A DNA stretch of 34,132 nt, from NCBI GenBank assembly GCA_965371225.1, contig CBDUXP010000039.1, forward strand, positions 1 through 34,132, written 5' to 3'. The notes below the pieces were generated by a model. That model was not told where the DNA came from and searched no databases. It was given only the letters and a program-made list of their open reading frames with translations. A program made the translations under genes and the position numbers. The stretch comes from CBDUXP01 sp965371225 [NCBI: uncultured bacterium] (GTDB lineage Bacteria; Abyssobacteria; SURF-5; CBDUXP01). Below are positions 1 to 7,714 of this stretch, one piece after another; within the stretch, counting starts at the first letter, position 1; every line of letters begins with the position of its first letter.

Positions 1-16
1 CCGCACAGGACAGCGC

Positions 17-661
17 ATGGCAACGGAACAGCACGACACGGGCACCCCGACCCGCTCGGCCCGAAAGAAAATCCAGATGCGGTGCAAACTCATCGAAGGT
101 GCGCGCCGGGTCATGGGCGAGAAGGGGGTCGAGGCCACCACGATCAAGGACATCACTGAGGCCGCCGACGTGGGGTTCGGCAGTTTCTATAGTTATTTTG
201 ATTCCAAGGACGAGATCATGCAGGAAGCCGCCAAGGACGTGCTGCATGGTTTCGCCGAGGCCCTCGACGCGTATACCGCTACCCTCGACGATCCCGTGGA
301 TGTGCTGGCCACGGCCTTTGGCAATTTTCTGCTGGTGGCGCGTCACGACCCGGTGCTGTGCTGGTTTCTCGTGCGCGTGGGGGATGTGGACCCACAGATT
401 ACGCGCGACAACCTGCGCCGGTTCCAGCGCGACCTGGAGCGCGGCGTCGCGGCCGGTGCGTTTCAAATCGACAATATGGAGGCGACCATTACGCTCGCGG
501 CCGGCGCCGTCTTCAGCTATCTCCGCCAGCGACTGCTCGGCGTCGTCGACCAAACCGCCGATGTCCACGCAATAGAAAGTTTGCTTCGTCTGATCGGCAC
601 AGAGGGAAGCGCCGCCAAGCGAGCCGCGGAAAGCTTTGCGCGGTTGGCGATCCGCGACTAG
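17..661 (+). CDS. TetR/AcrR-family transcriptional regulator
   Basis: This is a one-component DNA-binding repressor of about 214 residues, the usual TetR length. The N-terminal helix-turn-helix lies around residues 30-65. It has the family pattern GVEATTIKDI, then ADVGFGSFYSYF and a following KDEI helix. The remaining residues form the all-helical ligand-binding and dimerisation domain, which gives no hint of the ligand. An AGGA Shine-Dalgarno element sits 7 bases before the ATG. The nearest intact gene downstream is the nitronate monooxygenase on the same strand, about 580 bases away, with remnants between. Control of that gene is possible but unproven. The stop codon is followed within about 110 bases by a tmRNA 3' end, so this gene occupies the place where the tmRNA body would otherwise lie. 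Confidence 0.93.
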   Translation: MATEQHDTGTPTRSARKKIQMRCKLIEGARRVMGEKGVEATTIKDITEAADVGFGSFYSYFDSKDEIMQEAAKDVLHGFAEALDAYTATLDDPVDVLATAFGNFLLVARHDPVLCWFLVRVGDVDPQITRDNLRRFQRDLERGVAAGAFQIDNMEATITLAAGAVFSYLRQRLLGVVDQTADVHAIESLLRLIGTEGSAAKRAAESFARLAIRD

Positions 662-769
662 GGGGCGAGCGACGGCGGTCAGACACGGACGGGTTGTTCC
701 GGAGGGAAGCCGTGTGTGTCCAGATCACCGCGCCGGCCCAGGCGGCAAGCGGCCGACCGGCGATCGCCC

Positions 770-829
770 ACGTAGCTGATCGGCCGTGACTCACACGGGA
801 CGCGAGTTCGATTCTCGCCGCCTCCACCA
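770..829 (+). ncRNA. ssrA: tmRNA (ssrA) 3'-end fragment, copy 1, with intact CCA
   Basis: The last 32 bases have the layout of a tmRNA 3' end: GGAC, a 5-bp T-stem GCGAG/CTCGC around TTCGATT, an acceptor strand CGCCTCC and an encoded ACCA. The tmRNA body is missing, because a full gene of about 350 bases would run back into the TetR gene. A terminator-like hairpin follows directly, as at a true ssrA 3' end. A degenerate copy lies at 2297-2356. 3' ends of tmRNA and tRNA genes are classic integration sites for site-specific integrases, so this is best read as an attachment-site-type remnant. A tRNA 3' half is the main alternative. Confidence 0.6.
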
Positions 830-837
830 GTTCCGAC

Positions 838-880
838 AAGCCGTAAGTCTCTTCACAGAAGGTGTTTACGGCTTTGTTCT
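838..880 (+). terminator. Rho-independent terminator behind the tmRNA fragment
   Basis: AAGCCGTAA (838-846) pairs with TTACGGCTT (866-874). A smaller CTTC/GAAG hairpin lies inside the loop, and TTTGTTCT follows. It begins 8 bases after the encoded CCA, the normal place for an ssrA terminator. Confidence 0.6.
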
Positions 881-881
881 A

Positions 882-902
882 GGGGGGCGGATTTCGCCCC
901 CC
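882..902 (+). repeat. Perfect 8-bp hairpin
   Basis: GGGGGGCG pairs with CGCCCCCC around the 5-base loop GATTT. There is no T-tract after it, so it is not a canonical terminator. It may reinforce the preceding one. Confidence 0.4.
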
Positions 903-1049
903 GGGGGGGAGGGAGGGCGTAATGGGGGCGCAACCGGCTGAAACCAGCGCTCTGCCTACGTTTCCGGCGAGCCTACTTGGCCGATCCAGTCTCGCCGGAC
1001 GGTTCCCCGCCATGGGTGCCTCCCTATCATGGCCTCACTCTGCCCATAG

Positions 1050-1236
1050 ACCGGTAAAAGGGGGCAGGTCAATACCACAGTGACGGTCAACGGTCTGCGG
1101 TATGCACTTCATCCCCGGAGACCCGCCCAAGGAAATCGCGGCTGCACTCGCGGGGTTCATCTCATCGATTCGCTGGCGCAGCAGGGACGGACAGGAGATA
1201 ATGGTCGCGCCCCAGCGCCAATACCAAAGGTAAGGA
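1050..1236 (+). pseudogene. C-terminal remnant of an alpha/beta hydrolase (haloalkane dehalogenase-like)
   Basis: Two overlapping frames together read like the last strand and helix of a haloalkane-dehalogenase-type hydrolase. Up to about 1100 one frame gives VNTTVTVNGL. From 1105 the next frame gives HFIPGDPPKEIAAALAGF and runs to a TAA at 1234-1236. In that family the catalytic His sits in a segment like GLHFIQEDSPDEIG. The fragment has a net one-base frameshift and in-frame stops upstream at 1047 and 1081, and the N-terminal 80 percent is absent. It lies directly before the nitronate monooxygenase. The identification rests on recalled family motifs, so it is moderate at best. Confidence 0.4.
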
Positions 1237-1243
1237 CAACGAC

Positions 1244-2221
1244 ATGAAGACAGTCATTACGGAAATGTTCGGCATCGAACACCCGATCATTCAGGGCGGC
1301 ATGCACTATGTCGGCTTCGCGGAACTGGCGGCGGCCGTCTCCAACGCGGGCGGGCTCGGCATCATCACCGGCCTTACGCAGCCGACAGCGGAGGATCTCT
1401 CCAAAGAGATCGCACGCTGCCGGGAAATGACGGACAAGCCGTTCGGCGTGAACCTCACTTTCCTGCCTAGCCTGAGCCCACCGGACTATCCCGCGTATGT
1501 CAGCGCGATCCTCGAAGGCGAGGTCACGGTGGTCGAGACGGCCGGACGCAATCCGCAAGAAGTGTTGCCTCCGCTCCAGGGTGCCGGCATCAAGGTGATT
1601 CACAAATGCACGTCCGTGCGCCACGCGCTGAAGGCGCAGAGCCTGGGGTGCGACGCGGTCTCGGTGGATGGATTCGAGTGCGGCGGCCACCCGGGCGAAG
1701 ACGACATTCCCAACATGATCCTGCTGCCGCGCGCCGCAGATGAGTTGGACATCCCGTTCGTGTCCTCGGGCGGCATGGCGGATGGCCGCTCGCTCGTCGC
1801 CTCCCTGGCCATGGGGGCGGAGGGGATGAACATGGGCACCCGCTTCATCGCGACCCAAGAAGCGCCGGTGCACGAGAACGTCAAGGCGGCTATCGTCGCA
1901 GCGTCAGAGCTGGATACGCGCCTTATCATGCGCCCGCTGCGCAACACAGAGCGCGTGCTGAGGAACGATGCCGTGGACCGGCTCCTCGAAAAGGAGAAGG
2001 CCCTCGGCGCCGATCTCACGTTCGCAGACGTTATCGGAGAAGTCGCCGGTGTGTATCCGCGAATCATGCTCGAAGGCGACATGGAGGCGGGCGCGTGGAG
2101 CTGCGGCATGGTCGCGGGGTTGATCAACGACATCCCCACGTGTCAGGAGCTCATCGACCGCATCATGGCCGAAGCCGAAACCATCATCCGCGAACGCCTG
2201 GAAGGCCTGGTGTCCGCCTAG
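1244..2221 (+). CDS. Nitronate monooxygenase (2-nitropropane dioxygenase family)
   Basis: A 325-residue FMN-dependent TIM-barrel enzyme that would oxidise alkyl nitronates to carbonyl compounds and nitrite. Visible motifs are the N-terminal IEHPIIQGGM (11-20), AVSNAGGLGII (31-41), ECGGHPGEDD with the family's active-site His at about 149, SSGGMADG (174-181) and the FMN phosphate loop GAEGMNMGTRF (191-201). Length is normal for the family. The start is supported by an AAGG/AAGGACA stretch just upstream. FabK-type enoyl-ACP reductases share this fold, but the GGHPGEDD block favours nitronate monooxygenase. The gene sits between the two tmRNA 3'-end copies and could have travelled with them. Confidence 0.9.
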   Translation: MKTVITEMFGIEHPIIQGGMHYVGFAELAAAVSNAGGLGIITGLTQPTAEDLSKEIARCREMTDKPFGVNLTFLPSLSPPDYPAYVSAILEGEVTVVETAGRNPQEVLPPLQGAGIKVIHKCTSVRHALKAQSLGCDAVSVDGFECGGHPGEDDIPNMILLPRAADELDIPFVSSGGMADGRSLVASLAMGAEGMNMGTRFIATQEAPVHENVKAAIVAASELDTRLIMRPLRNTERVLRNDAVDRLLEKEKALGADLTFADVIGEVAGVYPRIMLEGDMEAGAWSCGMVAGLINDIPTCQELIDRIMAEAETIIRERLEGLVSA

Positions 2222-2296
2222 CGTACGAGAGCGGAGGGCGTCGGGCGACTGGCGGCCCTGCGGGCGGGAGTTGTCAGACTAGGGCACAAGTTTTGC

Positions 2297-2356
2297 ATGT
2301 AGCCGATCGACCGTGACTCACCCTGGACGCGGGTTCGCATCCCGCCACCTCCTGCG
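2297..2356 (+). ncRNA. tmRNA (ssrA) 3'-end fragment, copy 2, degenerate
   Basis: It aligns without gaps to 770-829 at an offset of 1527 bases. GATCG.CCGTGACTCA and GGACGCG are shared. The T-stem GCGGG/CCCGC is intact, but the loop is TTCGCAT rather than TTCGATT. The acceptor end runs into CCTCCTGCG instead of CCTCCACCA, so no CCA is encoded. It is a decayed duplicate, as expected of the weaker side of an attachment-site pair. Confidence 0.5.
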
Positions 2357-2471
2357 CCCAGGGCGTCAAATGCCGGGGAAGAGGGGTGTGCCGAACAGGC
2401 ATAGAATAGCTAATTACGCTGTTTATGGATATTCTGGTGCCGTTCTGGTACCATGGTGACTCTGCCCTTGC

Positions 2472-2639
2472 ATGGGTTCCCCGGCCACACGCATCGCGGT
2501 GCGTGTGCCCGTCCAGCGGATGGTGTGGAACAGTGATGATGAGTTGCCGGTGGCCGAATCGCGGGTCGATGTGCAGCTGTACCGTCAGTTCTTTGGCAAA
2601 CTTTCCCAGACGGTGTTCCTGAAAGCCCACGAAATGTAA
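2472..2639 (+). pseudogene. C-terminal remnant of a fourth tandem lipoprotein
   Basis: The frame ending at the TAA at 2637-2639 reads VRVPVQRMVWNS, then YRQFFGKLSQTVFLKAHEM. This matches the ends of the next genes (VRLTFQRVIWNN and EEFFAKLSQAVFLDAHEI). No signal peptide or conserved N-terminal block is present, and a TGA at 2457-2459 closes the frame upstream. The stop codon merges with a TAAGGAG Shine-Dalgarno for the following gene, the same junction as between the next two paralogs. This is therefore the 5'-truncated first unit of a tandem array. It could be translated from the ATG at 2472, but there is no sign that it is. Confidence 0.75.
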
Positions 2640-2651
2640 GGAGCGTCCGTT

Positions 2652-3275
2652 ATGCGCTACCGTGCTCTCTTCTTCATCGCCCCGCTGCTGCTCGTCGGTT
2701 GCTCCACCCCATCTGCTTCGCCCAGCCGAGCCCTCGCGGCCGAGGTGTCGCCCGTGCAGCTCCGAAGCATCCAGACCCGCGTGTATGACACGGGCGACGA
2801 GACCCGGATCCTCTCCGCCGCGGTCGGGGTGTTGCAGGACCTGGGTTTCTCCTTGGAGGAAAGTACACCCGCGTTGGGCGTACTAGTGGGGTCCAAGGAA
2901 CGCAGCCTCGGGGGCGGGCCGTCCACGAGTCGCGGCGCGGACTCGCCCGGTCCCGGAATCTTCGACGAGGCGGTGAGCAAGTTCCTCCGCGAGAAATGGG
3001 GCATTGAAGCCACCTCTGGAGGGGCGGGGCACACGCACGAGGTGGAGGAGGTCCAGACGTACGATACAAAGGAACAGGTTCGCGTTTCGCTCGTCACCCG
3101 GCCGCACGGCGAGGAGGCGAACGGTCGCATCATGGTGCGTCTGACGTTTCAGCGCGTCATCTGGAACAACTTGGGAGCAGAAACCAGCGCCCAGTCATTG
3201 AGCAGTCGCGACCATTACGAAGAGTTTTTCGCCAAACTGTCCCAGGCGGTGTTCCTGGACGCCCACGAAATCTAA
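2652..3275 (+). CDS. Conserved lipoprotein of unknown function, tandem paralog 1
   Basis: A 207-residue predicted lipoprotein. The signal peptide MRYRALFFIAPLLLVGC has a lipobox (LVGC) with the modified Cys at residue 17. The conserved core follows, with VQLRSIQTRVYDTGDE, VLQDLGFSLEESTPALGVL and SKE. After a Gly/Ser-rich insert come KEQVRVSLVTRP, RIMVRLTFQRVIWNN and FFAKLSQAVFLDAHEI. I recognise this as an uncharacterised bacterial lipoprotein family and assign no function. AAGGAG lies 8 bases before the ATG. The final bases and spacer (AAATCTAAGGAGCGT) repeat the junction found before this gene, a mark of recent tandem duplication. Confidence 0.85.
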   Translation: MRYRALFFIAPLLLVGCSTPSASPSRALAAEVSPVQLRSIQTRVYDTGDETRILSAAVGVLQDLGFSLEESTPALGVLVGSKERSLGGGPSTSRGADSPGPGIFDEAVSKFLREKWGIEATSGGAGHTHEVEEVQTYDTKEQVRVSLVTRPHGEEANGRIMVRLTFQRVIWNNLGAETSAQSLSSRDHYEEFFAKLSQAVFLDAHEI

Positions 3276-3287
3276 GGAGCGTGCATC

Positions 3288-3767
3288 ATGCGCTACCGTA
3301 CCGTGTTTCTGATCGCCCCGCTGCTGCTCGTCGGGTGCAGCACCTCATCCTCCGCGCGTACTCAAGCCCCGGCGGCCGAGCCGACGCAGGTGCAGCTCCG
3401 CAGCATCCAGACCCGCGCGTTCGACACGACCGATCGCGAGGTAACCTTGCGCACGGTTATCGCCACGCTGCATGACTTGGGGTATCTCATCGACAAGGCG
3501 GACCCGGTTCTGGGCGCGGTGAATGGCACCAGGTTCGACGGGTATCGCCTGCACATGACAGTGTCCGTCCGCCGACGCGGCCGGACACAGTTGGTGGTCC
3601 GGGCGAGCGCGCACCACGAGCTGGGGGTGCTGGAAGATCCCCTGCTCTACCAGCAGTTCTTTACCGCGCTGGCGCAGTCCATGTTTCTGACCGCGCACGA
3701 AATCGACAGCGGGCGCCCCGCCGGCGTCCCGGCCCCCTCCCTCGCCACGGCCCCCGCGGGCTCCTAA
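3288..3767 (+). CDS. Conserved lipoprotein, tandem paralog 2 (short form)
   Basis: 159 residues. The signal peptide MRYRTVFLIAPLLLVGC is nearly identical to the previous paralog in protein and DNA. It keeps the core VQLRSIQTRAFDTTDREV and LHDLGYLIDKADPVLGAVNG. It lacks the middle insert of about 70 residues found in the neighbours, going straight to the strand pair RLHMTVSVRRRG and QLVVRASAHH. It ends with QFFTALAQSMFLTAHEI plus a 19-residue Pro/Ala tail. AAGGAG lies 8 bases before the ATG. It starts 12 bases after the stop of paralog 1 and is almost certainly cotranscribed. The loss of the insert shows the copies have diverged in architecture. Confidence 0.85.
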   Translation: MRYRTVFLIAPLLLVGCSTSSSARTQAPAAEPTQVQLRSIQTRAFDTTDREVTLRTVIATLHDLGYLIDKADPVLGAVNGTRFDGYRLHMTVSVRRRGRTQLVVRASAHHELGVLEDPLLYQQFFTALAQSMFLTAHEIDSGRPAGVPAPSLATAPAGS

Positions 3768-3779
3768 CGACCAGGCCGC

Positions 3780-4454
3780 ATGGCCCCCTACCGGACTCAT
3801 CGCATGCCCAAGTTCACGCAGAGACACATCGCCGCGCTCACCGTAGCGGTCCTCCTTCTGGGATTCGGATGCTCGACCACGTCACGGGCGCGCGTACCCG
3901 ACCCCGACCCCATCCAGCTCCGCGAGATCCAGACGCGCGTGTTTGACACGGGTGATGAGGCCTTCGTCCTCGCGGCAGCGGTCGGCGTGTTGCAGGACCT
4001 AGGTTACAACTTGGACGAAAGTACGCCCGCGTTGGGCGTGCTTGCCGCGTCCAAGGAAGCCAGCATTGCGCCGCCGTCCGTGGGTAGCAAGGTCGCGGAG
4101 GGCGGCCGTGCGTTCCTTGGCGCAGCCATTGGCTCAATCTTCAATGGAATACTTGACGCGGCCTTGGATACTGACGCCAACTCCGAGAACTTCCACGAGG
4201 AATGGCACGAGGATCGGAAGGAGAAGGCGGAGGAGCCGTACAGCGTGAAGGAAGAGTTTCGGGTCTCCCTCGTCACCCGCCCGCAGGGCGACGGAGGCAA
4301 TTCCCGCGTGACCGTCCGCATCATGATCGGGCGCGTCGTCTGGAATAACGTAGGCAGGGAAAGCCTGGTCCACATGCTGAAGCAGGCGGACCTGTACGAC
4401 GAATTCTTCGCCAAGCTGGGTCAAGCGGTCTTTCTGGAAGCCCATCAGGTCTGA
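3780..4454 (+). CDS. Conserved lipoprotein, tandem paralog 3 (long form)
   Basis: Up to 224 residues. The ATG at 3804 is an equally good start, giving MPKFTQRHIAALTVAVLLLGFGC with a lipobox at residue 23. Neither start has a strong Shine-Dalgarno. The family core is present: IQLREIQTRVFDTGDE, VLQDLGYNLDESTPALGVLAASKE, FRVSLVTRPQG, RVVWNNVGRE and FFAKLGQAVFLEAHQV. The middle insert differs from paralog 1. It has a Gly/Ala-rich, partly hydrophobic stretch (GRAFLGAAIGSIFNG) followed by an acidic/basic segment rich in E, D and K. The signal peptide differs from the other two copies, so this is the oldest or most diverged unit. Function unknown. Confidence 0.83.
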   Translation: MAPYRTHRMPKFTQRHIAALTVAVLLLGFGCSTTSRARVPDPDPIQLREIQTRVFDTGDEAFVLAAAVGVLQDLGYNLDESTPALGVLAASKEASIAPPSVGSKVAEGGRAFLGAAIGSIFNGILDAALDTDANSENFHEEWHEDRKEKAEEPYSVKEEFRVSLVTRPQGDGGNSRVTVRIMIGRVVWNNVGRESLVHMLKQADLYDEFFAKLGQAVFLEAHQV

Positions 4455-4611
4455 TCCGCGCGTGAGGGCCCGTCCCTCGCCGCCTCCGGCGTCACCATCA
4501 GCAGCGAGTAGCCCGCCCCCCAGTCCGGGCGTGAGCGCTGCACGCCGTGTCTGAGTGACGTGGGCACTGCGCCAACCCGCGCCTCAGTTCCGCAGTCGTT
4601 CGCTTACCTGC

Positions 4612-4641
4612 GTGACCGCGATTCGGGCCGGCGGCTACAAT
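4612..4641 (+). promoter_or_regulatory. Sigma70-type promoter with start site next to the ATG
   Basis: A TACAAT -10 (4636-4641) lies 18 bases after GTGACC (4612-4617). Transcription would begin near 4648, only a few bases before the ATG at 4651, giving an essentially leaderless mRNA. Confidence 0.45.
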
Positions 4642-4650
4642 GCCGTCCGT

Positions 4651-6144
4651 ATGCAGGGGGGAGCGACCAACCTGGCCGGACAGCCGGGGCCCGGGTGGCG
4701 GAGGCGCTGGTGGGTGATTCCGCTGGCCGCCGTCATTACGCTCCTGGTGCTTCGCCAAATGTGGGCGGTAACGGGGGCCCGGCGGGTGCGGGCGGCGCTG
4801 GCCGAGCGGCACGCACGCGGGGAATCGGTACACCTGGCCAGCCTCGTGCCGGCGCCGATCCCGGACGGAGACAACGCAGCGGTCCTACTGCAGGACGCGT
4901 TCGACCAGGGGGTGCCGGTGTGGGGGGCGCTGCTGCTGGAACCTGCCCCAGGCGCGGTGGGAGTAGATCCCCTTTCGCCAGGCGCGCGCGAGGCGTGGAA
5001 CGCATTCGTGACGCGGGCCCCGGACGAACAGCCCGACGCCGAACTCCTGCGTAAACGGGCGGCCGAGTTCCGCGCAATTCTGGACGCGTTCGCGCCCATA
5101 CTGGCCACGGCGGAAGTCGCATTGCAGCGGCCGGACAGCCGCTTCCCGATTGATTACGCGGCTGGATTCGCGGCGGAACTGCCGCATCTGGCCGACCTGC
5201 GCGGGCTCGCGCGGCTGCTCCGCCTGCGGGCGGAGGTCGCAGCGATGGAGGGCGACACGGACCGGGCGCTGCGCGACTGCGCCACGATTCTACGCCTCGG
5301 CGACACGCTCGCGGACGAGCCGTTGCTCATCAGCTACCTGGTTCGCGTGGCCGCGGTGGGCATCGCACATGACGCGACGGAGGAAGTGTTGGCCATCGCG
5401 CCGGCGTCGCCCGCCGCGTTGCGGGCGCTGGCGGACGCGTTCGCCTCACGTGAGGCCGCACTCGACGCACATTTCCGCCGCGCCGTGCGGGGGGAAGTGG
5501 CGATGGAGTTCGCCGTGCTGCAGTGGTTCGCGCCGGTACGGCTGCCGGGCGAGGGGGGGGATGTGTTTTACAGTATCCCGGCGGTCGAGGAGACCGCGGC
5601 GAAGGATTTGGACACCGTTCTCCAGGCCGTGACCTGGGCGATACGGGCGGCAGGGCCGGGACTGGTCCATATCAACCAGCTTCGGCTGCTCGCGGAGGCG
5701 GACGCGCTGCTCGAGGCCCTGGGGCAACCGTATAGCGAGGCGGCACCGCGCCTCGACGCGCGCCGGGCGGCGTTGGATCTGGGCAGCGGCGGCATGCTTT
5801 ACCTGTTCCCCAGCCTCATGTGGACCCCCATTATGAGCGCGTATGACGCGCACATCCGCGCGATCGCCACAGTGCGAACCGCGAGCGCCGGCTGTCAGCT
5901 CCTCGCCACCGCCGGAAGCGGCAGCGGCGGGCCGGCCACGCTCGCCCGTGTCTCAGCGGCGGTGCGGACCGATCCGTTCACCGATGCCGACCTGCGGCTC
6001 GCCCGCACGGATCAGGCGACCATCCTGTACGCGCTCGGGATGAACGGGACGGACAACGGCGGCACCGGGGAGAAACTCGCCAACCGGGCGCGCGACCCCA
6101 GCGTGAAGGACGACATCGCCTTCCGGATGCCCGCTGGCTTGTAG
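4651..6144 (+). CDS. Large membrane-anchored hypothetical protein, helical-repeat type
   Basis: About 497 residues from the ATG at 4651. An upstream in-frame GTG at 4555 is possible, but the good -10 element lies between the two. After a basic N-terminus (WRRRWW) a single transmembrane helix is visible at about residues 23-38 (VIPLAAVITLLVLRQMW). The rest is extracytoplasmic, helical and rich in Ala and Leu. Segments such as LRGLARLLRLRAEVAAMEGD and ALRDCATILRLGDTLADEPL recall poorly characterised large proteins I associate with Planctomycetes-like genomes. No catalytic motif is evident. It converges on the cytochrome operon, whose last gene ends 62 bases downstream. Function unknown. Confidence 0.8.
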   Translation: MQGGATNLAGQPGPGWRRRWWVIPLAAVITLLVLRQMWAVTGARRVRAALAERHARGESVHLASLVPAPIPDGDNAAVLLQDAFDQGVPVWGALLLEPAPGAVGVDPLSPGAREAWNAFVTRAPDEQPDAELLRKRAAEFRAILDAFAPILATAEVALQRPDSRFPIDYAAGFAAELPHLADLRGLARLLRLRAEVAAMEGDTDRALRDCATILRLGDTLADEPLLISYLVRVAAVGIAHDATEEVLAIAPASPAALRALADAFASREAALDAHFRRAVRGEVAMEFAVLQWFAPVRLPGEGGDVFYSIPAVEETAAKDLDTVLQAVTWAIRAAGPGLVHINQLRLLAEADALLEALGQPYSEAAPRLDARRAALDLGSGGMLYLFPSLMWTPIMSAYDAHIRAIATVRTASAGCQLLATAGSGSGGPATLARVSAAVRTDPFTDADLRLARTDQATILYALGMNGTDNGGTGEKLANRARDPSVKDDIAFRMPAGL

Positions 6145-6206
6145 CCTGCCGCCAACGCGACGCCGAGGCTTCGGACAGCGGCGGGTCGGGAGGACGGAGT
6201 TGGGAA

Positions 6207-7049
6207 TCATGGCGCCGGTTTCGGGCCGAGGACTGCGCGCGTCGCGGTCAAATAGGCGTGGTCCGCGAGGCGCTCAATAGCGGCAAGCTCCTCCGAGAAC
6301 ACGTCCAGCTCGAAGCGGTGCCACAACTCGCCCGTCTGCCGCAGGCGCGCGCGCGCGCTATCCACCAACGCCTGCGCCACTTCCGCGTCCGCGTTCCGGT
6401 CCCGCGCGAATTCCACGGCCCACCCGGCCCGCTCGATGGCGCGTTCGGCCCGCTCGATGCCCTGCAACGCGTTCTGCGCGAGGGTCTGAACTTCGGGCAG
6501 CAACCCGCGACTCTCGGAATGGCAGAGGACGCAGCGCTCCAGGAGCTGCGCGGGCGTCACCGCCTTCATGTCCATCTCGAAGCCGTGGCACGTGGTACAC
6601 GAGGGGGCCAAGTGGTCCGCCTTGAGCACCTCGTAATGGTGGCTCTGGGCGAACTGCTGGTAGACCTGGACGTGACACCGCCGGCAGGCCTCCGCCACGT
6701 TCTTGAAGTAGAGCGGACTCTGCGGCTTCCGCGGAGACACCACGCCCCGATGCGCCTCTGCCTTCTTCGCAGCGCGCGGGTCGCCGCCGTGACATTGCTC
6801 GCACGTGACGCCGACGCGGCCGTGCACCGCCCCGTACCAGTGCGTAATCTGATCGCGGGCCCACGCGGGAAACGCCCGCAGGGTTTCCGGCCGCCGATGA
6901 CACTCCACACAGCGGTTGGCCTGCATGGTGGCGACGGATTCCGCCGTGCCGGGCCCGGCGGTCCAGAGAAAGCACAGGATCACGCCGGCCAGTGCGGGCC
7001 AGAGGATCCTACGCGGCACCACGCCTCGTTCCGTCAGTGTGTGTGTCAT
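6207..7049 (-). CDS. Pentaheme c-type cytochrome, operon gene 5
   Basis: A 280-residue periplasmic cytochrome. An N-terminal hydrophobic segment (about 15-35) acts as signal peptide or anchor. Five CxxCH heme-binding motifs lie at about 47, 83, 122, 151 and 173. Extra His residues that could be axial ligands occur in HWYGAVHG, EAHRG and QSHHYE. After the last heme comes a helical domain of about 100 residues (AERAIERAGW and following) that carries no heme. The start overlaps the stop of the cytochrome b gene by ATGA. It is a clear paralog of the first gene of the operon (11433-12248): all five hemes keep the same spacing. A periplasmic electron carrier or partner of the cytochrome b is likely. 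The donor and acceptor are not visible in sequence. Confidence 0.92.
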   Translation of the reverse strand: MTHTLTERGVVPRRILWPALAGVILCFLWTAGPGTAESVATMQANRCVECHRRPETLRAFPAWARDQITHWYGAVHGRVGVTCEQCHGGDPRAAKKAEAHRGVVSPRKPQSPLYFKNVAEACRRCHVQVYQQFAQSHHYEVLKADHLAPSCTTCHGFEMDMKAVTPAQLLERCVLCHSESRGLLPEVQTLAQNALQGIERAERAIERAGWAVEFARDRNADAEVAQALVDSARARLRQTGELWHRFELDVFSEELAAIERLADHAYLTATRAVLGPKPAP

Positions 7050-7714
7050 GGTGTGGATCCTCCCGGGGTGTCGGTGGGGGCAGCGATGTCCTCGCGACCG
7101 ACGATCATCGCCTTAAGATTGGCCAAGGGGGTGCGCCCCGTGGTAGTCAGGTACACGTGCAGAATGAGGAACGCGGCGAACAGCCACGCGCCGAGCGAGT
7201 GCGTCGCCGCCAGGGGGCGCAACCCGCCGAGCGCCTCAACGAGGACGGGCCAGCGCTGGGCGCCCCAGAGGAGCACGCCGGTGATGACCTGGAGGGGCAG
7301 CAGCACGTTGAGGATGACCAGGTACGTCAGTTTCTGCAGCGGGTTCAGCTTCGCTTGCCGACTCCGCTCGAACGGGTGAGGCAGGCCGCGGAACATATCC
7401 CGGAGGTAGTACAGGGCCTGGGCGACGGCCAGCGCCATGAGTTCCTGGCGGCGAAGCGTGTACTGCCGGATTTGGCCGGTGGTCAGGTGGTAGAAGAGCG
7501 CCAGGAACGCGTTGGCGATGAGCAGGAACCCCAGCACGTTGTGCACCATCACGGCGGTGCGGAAGCCCACCAGGTGCACCGTGTCCGGCGCGTGAATCTC
7601 CAGCCCCAGCACCAACAGCGCGATGACCCCGAACGCCTGTGCCCAATGCCAGATGCGCTCGTATCCCGTGTAGAGGTGAAGCGCGTCCGGGGGCCGGTAG
7701 TAAACCTCCGTCAC
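7046..7714 (-). CDS. Diheme cytochrome b (b561/hydrogenase-type) membrane subunit
   Basis: A 222-residue integral membrane protein with four main hydrophobic helices. Conserved His residues lie where this family binds two b hemes: ERIWHWAQ in helix 1, VMVHNVLGF in helix 2, THSLGAW before the last helix and LILHVYLT within it. YHLTTG is also present. It resembles the quinone-reactive cytochrome b subunits of hydrogenases and of PhsC-type thiosulfate reductases. It is the only predicted quinone-handling subunit of the operon, so it probably passes quinol electrons to the periplasmic c hemes, or the reverse. Translation starts at a GTG overlapping the stop of the nine-heme gene (GTGA), and its own stop overlaps the next start (ATGA). 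Both point to tight coupling. Confidence 0.9.
   Translation of the reverse strand: MTEVYYRPPDALHLYTGYERIWHWAQAFGVIALLVLGLEIHAPDTVHLVGFRTAVMVHNVLGFLLIANAFLALFYHLTTGQIRQYTLRRQELMALAVAQALYYLRDMFRGLPHPFERSRQAKLNPLQKLTYLVILNVLLPLQVITGVLLWGAQRWPVLVEALGGLRPLAATHSLGAWLFAAFLILHVYLTTTGRTPLANLKAMIVGREDIAAPTDTPGGSTP

Noticed and set aside
882-902. GGGGGGCG hairpin as a second terminator
   Set aside because: A perfect stem, but it is followed by G-runs rather than T, so termination is not supported.
4449-4536. Minus-strand coding-like tail (RPDWGAGYSLLMVTPEAARDG) behind the third lipoprotein
   Set aside because: It reads like a protein end but has no upstream body, and I could not name a family. Possibly another gene scar; a translated search would settle it.
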